Origin: Bacteroidales bacterium
Lineage (GTDB): Bacteria > Bacteroidota > Bacteroidia > Bacteroidales > VadinHA17
DNA length: 9,020 bases
Direction: 5' to 3'
Assembly: GCA_029935275.1 (NCBI GenBank)
Contig: JAOZKQ010000075.1
Location: 1 to 9,020 of the forward strand
Positions 6,399 to 9,020 of this stretch are shown piece by piece (within the stretch, counting starts at the first letter, position 1; each line of letters starts with the position of its first letter). Made by a program: the position numbers and the translations under genes. Under the pieces are notes generated by a model that saw nothing but the letters and a program-made list of their open reading frames with translations, did no database searches and was not told the DNA's origin.

Positions 6399-8024
6399 TT
6401 AATGCAACACCAAAACCTGTTTATCATTTAAGAGTATATCCCGTAATTTAGCATAATCCACCTCCTGTACCGCAATATCGCCATCAATGGCAAGGGATGC
6501 TGCTGTTGCAGCGGATTGACCCAGAACCATAAAAACCGGCTCCATCCGGATAGAACCATAAGCAATATGTGAGGATGAAAGGCAAACCGGAACCAAAAGA
6601 TTGGTAGCTTCCTTAGCTTTTGGTACGATGCATCTATAACTTATATGGTAGGGACCCCCTGGATTAATTTCAATATCCCCTTCATTCTGTACATTACCAT
6701 GTTCATCTACATAACGCTGCGTATTATGGGAATCCATATTGTATGAACCCATACCAACAGAACCAGGTGTTGGCTCAATACCACGTAAATGCAATTCGGT
6801 CATAACAAAATCACTTAGCATTCGCCTTGCCTCACGTACATAAATCTGATGAGGCCAATTACCATTATCAATAAATTCATCTTTTGATAAGCCCCATTTG
6901 TTAATTTCAACATGCACTTCTTCCGGAACCCGTGGATCATTTGCCAGAAACCAAAGCCATCCTTTCTGATAATCTTCATGTTGTCTGATAATTTCCTGTC
7001 TTTCCTCATATGAACCCTCTGGATAGGCATAATTCATTCCTATATAATCCGATGAAAAACCACCATAGTTGTTAACATCAGTTTTCCAATTAGGAGCCGG
7101 ATCAAATTTATTAAATATCGTACGCCATCCTTTTTCAAAGTACCTGACCAATAACTCATATTGCTGGGGATCATAATTATGCGGCTTTTGAAAAGGGATA
7201 CTGTTCTCCGGGACAGTGGTAAGGCACATCCTGAAATTATAAGCCTGAATACGATGATCGCCTTCTCCATCTTTTCCCGGGTTCCCATTATGTACCAAGG
7301 GAACCAGTCCACTTAAGGAATCGCCCGGAACTACATAAGGACTTACCGGAAACTCAAACTGGTGATAAATTGTACGTTCTTTTTGTACCCCATTGAGTGT
7401 TTCATTGTATAGGCTGTTGGCCTCACGACCGGTAGTATAACTAACTCCAGATGTAGCCATCAAATCCCCTTCATATGTAGCATCAATAAACACCCGGCCT
7501 TTATATGTTTCCCCGTTAAGCATGGTAATTGAGAGGATCCGTCTGGCATCCTTTATCACACCATTATCCCTGTCAAGCCACTGATCCCGTTTAACAGGGA
7601 TTCCCGCTTCAGCAATCATTTTTTCAAATGTTTGCTCTGCAACATGTGGCTCAAAAACCCACATTGCATCATCTTCCTTTCTGTAATGGGAATATTCCTC
7701 AGGTTTCTGATAAATCCATGCTTCAGGTTTATCATAATAATTCTTAAGCCTCTGGTAAAATTCACGTGATATTCCACCAACTGTCTCTTTAAGGCCGGAA
7801 TCGGTCCAACCCAAACCACCGGAGGTCATACCTCCCAGGTGTTTATCCGGACAAACCAGGATAACCGATTTACCCATCCGTTTAGCCTGTATAGCTGCAA
7901 CAACAGCTGCAGATGTTCCTCCATAGACTACCACATCATAATTTTGGTTAACACTTTTTGACTGAAAATTACAGCCAGAGATAGAAAACATCACTCCGAT
8001 TAGAAAAAAATAGATTGTTCGCAT
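6399..8024 (-). CDS. lipoprotein FAD-dependent oxidoreductase (FAD_oxidored / PF12831 type)
   Basis: A 541-residue flavoprotein-like lipoprotein. The signal peptide ends in the lipobox ISGC with Cys18, followed by a short linker. A Rossmann FAD-binding start follows, YDVVVYGGTSAAVVAA (29-44). The last Gly of the usual GGTxAG pattern is Ala here. Next are the family landmarks HLGGMTSGGLGWTDSG (62-77), VFIDATYEGDLMATSG (178-193) and, near the C-terminus, SSSHIAYGSIRMEPVF (483-498) with LGQSAATAA (501-509). These are typical of the PF12831 family, which is frequent beside glycoside hydrolases in Bacteroidota and Planctomycetota. The substrate is unknown; oxidation of a sugar or a linked aglycone is an inference from context. 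The ATG at 8024 directly begins the signal peptide. It is transcribed divergently from the rhamnosidase, with 119 bp between the two starts. Confidence 0.9.
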   Translation of the reverse strand: MRTIYFFLIGVMFSISGCNFQSKSVNQNYDVVVYGGTSAAVVAAIQAKRMGKSVILVCPDKHLGGMTSGGLGWTDSGLKETVGGISREFYQRLKNYYDKPEAWIYQKPEEYSHYRKEDDAMWVFEPHVAEQTFEKMIAEAGIPVKRDQWLDRDNGVIKDARRILSITMLNGETYKGRVFIDATYEGDLMATSGVSYTTGREANSLYNETLNGVQKERTIYHQFEFPVSPYVVPGDSLSGLVPLVHNGNPGKDGEGDHRIQAYNFRMCLTTVPENSIPFQKPHNYDPQQYELLVRYFEKGWRTIFNKFDPAPNWKTDVNNYGGFSSDYIGMNYAYPEGSYEERQEIIRQHEDYQKGWLWFLANDPRVPEEVHVEINKWGLSKDEFIDNGNWPHQIYVREARRMLSDFVMTELHLRGIEPTPGSVGMGSYNMDSHNTQRYVDEHGNVQNEGDIEINPGGPYHISYRCIVPKAKEATNLLVPVCLSSSHIAYGSIRMEPVFMVLGQSAATAASLAIDGDIAVQEVDYAKLRDILLNDKQVLVLH

Positions 8025-8046
8025 AGCTTTAATTAATTATTGGTTT

Positions 8047-8054
8047 CAAATCTA
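8047..8054 (-). promoter_or_regulatory. candidate -7 box for the oxidoreductase
   Basis: On the minus strand the sequence reads TAGATTTG, an exact TAnnTTTG match ending 22 bp before the ATG at 8024. TTG motifs occur upstream on that strand, but none at the ideal distance for a -33 element. It shares the 119-bp divergent region with the candidate rhamnosidase box at 8098-8105, so one regulator could act on both. Confidence 0.45.
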
Positions 8055-8097
8055 ATCAATAAGAATACAATATAGAACCAATTTCTTAATAATTCCT

Positions 8098-8105
8098 TAT
8101 CTTTG
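8098..8105 (+). promoter_or_regulatory. candidate -7 box for the rhamnosidase
   Basis: TATCTTTG matches TAnnTTTG exactly and ends 38 bp before the ATG at 8144, which would give a leader of about 30 nt. I see no TTG at the expected -33 position, so this promoter may need an activator, or the match may be chance in AT-rich DNA. Confidence 0.4.
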
Positions 8106-8143
8106 AAATATTCCTATAATTTCTAATAAAAAATCGACACAAA

Positions 8144-9020
8144 ATGTTCAAAACAATACTTTTAACAGGTTTTATTTTAGCAGGTTTCTATGCCTGTAAC
8201 TCTTCAAAGTTAAATAAAGCAGAGATTGCGATGGATGATTTTTCCGGGGCAATCTGGATTACAGACACGATGCCACTTCCACAGCTGGATTCCCTTTTCT
8301 ATCTGGACAATCCGGCACCCATATTTCGTAAAGAATTTAATGTAAAAAAGGATATTAAATCAGCCAAATTGTTTATTACTGCTGCAGGTTATTACCAGGC
8401 TGCCATAAATGGAGAAAAAGCAGGCAAAAATTATCTTGAACCTGCCTGGACAAATTTTGCAAAAAGAGTTTATTACACGGAATATGATATAACTGAAAAC
8501 CTTATAAAAGGGAAAAACTGCATCGGTATTAGCCTGGGAAATGGATTTTACAATCCTTTACCAATGAAAATGTGGGGAAACCGGAACCTGAGAGAAGCCC
8601 TTCCTGTAGGGAAACCACAGTTTATTGCAAGGCTGAAACTGGAATATGCTAATGGAAAAACTGAAACCATCCGAACAGATAAATCCTGGAAGTTTTCATA
8701 CGGACCCATTCTTAAAAACAATGTTTACCTGGGGCAGGTATATGATGCAGGAAAAGAATTACATGGCTGGAACAATACTGGTTTTGATGATAAAAAATGG
8801 GGCAAGGTACTTGAAGTAAATGGTCCGGGCGGACAACTGGAAAAGGGCTTTTTCCCTACAGTGCAAGTTACAGATATAAAAACTCCGATAGCAATTTCAG
8901 AACCGGCAAATAAGGTATTTATTGTTGATATGGGTGTTAACTTCACCGGCCTGTACAGAATTAAATTAAAGGGCAATCCGGGTGATATAGTCCATTTTCG
9001 CTTTGGTGAAAGAATTTATG
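8144..9020 (+). CDS. GH78-type alpha-L-rhamnosidase, lipoprotein, 3' end outside window
   Basis: The first 292 codons of a larger gene; the reading frame is open to the window edge. The signal peptide has a hydrophobic core and a probable lipobox FYAC with Cys18. After a linker, the sequence IFRKEFNV (60-67) leads into the N-terminal lectin-like domain of bacterial rhamnosidases (PF08531 type): FITAAGYYQAAING (77-90), LEPAWTNFAKRVYYTEYDIT (98-117) and LGNGFYNP (131-138). VYDAGKELHGWNNTGFDDKKW (199-219) is also typical. From about 235 the next beta domain (PF05592 type) begins, with FIVDMGVNFTGLYRIKL (259-275) and FRFGERIY (285-292). The catalytic (alpha/alpha)6 barrel would lie beyond the edge, so activity cannot be confirmed. 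Members hydrolyse terminal alpha-L-rhamnose; full length is usually about 800-1000 residues. The ATG at 8144 starts the signal peptide. It is divergent from the oxidoreductase. Confidence 0.92.
   Translation, partial: MFKTILLTGFILAGFYACNSSKLNKAEIAMDDFSGAIWITDTMPLPQLDSLFYLDNPAPIFRKEFNVKKDIKSAKLFITAAGYYQAAINGEKAGKNYLEPAWTNFAKRVYYTEYDITENLIKGKNCIGISLGNGFYNPLPMKMWGNRNLREALPVGKPQFIARLKLEYANGKTETIRTDKSWKFSYGPILKNNVYLGQVYDAGKELHGWNNTGFDDKKWGKVLEVNGPGGQLEKGFFPTVQVTDIKTPIAISEPANKVFIVDMGVNFTGLYRIKLKGNPGDIVHFRFGERIY

Noticed and set aside
8725..8976. 83-residue minus-strand open frame
   Set aside because: It is antisense to the rhamnosidase gene, whose plus-strand frame carries clear GH78 N-terminal motifs up to the window edge.

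Overview
The window comes from a low-GC member of the Bacteroidota, probably a free-living or marine glycan degrader. I infer this from the AT-rich intergenic DNA, the Bacteroidota-style signal peptides and lipoboxes, TAnnTTTG-type -7 boxes upstream of several genes, and a content dominated by exported carbohydrate-active enzymes. No rRNA, tRNA, CRISPR array, transposase or integrase was seen.

Layout. Positions 1-264 are AT-rich non-coding DNA. A small lipoprotein gene of unknown role follows on the plus strand (265-699). Positions 700-1447 hold no convincing gene but are crowded with GC-rich hairpins and dispersed repeats. Three large genes then lie on the minus strand, read from right to left: a lipoprotein FAD-dependent oxidoreductase (8024-6399), a secreted GH29 alpha-L-fucosidase starting at GTG (6134-4536), and a 970-residue secreted protein that looks like a clan GH-D (GH36/GH27-like) glycoside hydrolase with a beta-sandwich inserted in its N-terminal domain (4360-1448). 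A lipoprotein GH78-type alpha-L-rhamnosidase starts divergently at 8144 and runs off the right edge.

Function. The four enzyme genes look like the edge of a polysaccharide-utilisation cluster for a glycan with terminal fucose and rhamnose, and perhaps alpha-galactose or a similar sugar. All carry export signals, so the glycan would be trimmed in the periplasm or at the cell surface. No SusC/SusD pair, sulfatase, polysaccharide lyase or regulator lies in the window, so the substrate cannot be named. The 119-bp gap between the oxidoreductase and the rhamnosidase has a TAnnTTTG box facing each way, suggesting a divergent promoter region.

Repeats. Almost every gap between genes carries structured repeats. 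A 51-nt hairpin module occurs three times (near 866, 1191 and 6340). A second module beginning GCGCAATGA occurs three times, twice directly upstream of the hairpin module. A 135-bp inverted-repeat element sits between the GH-D-like gene and the fucosidase, and its right end contains the fucosidase stop codon. These look like non-autonomous REP- or MITE-like elements and are the least explained part of the window.
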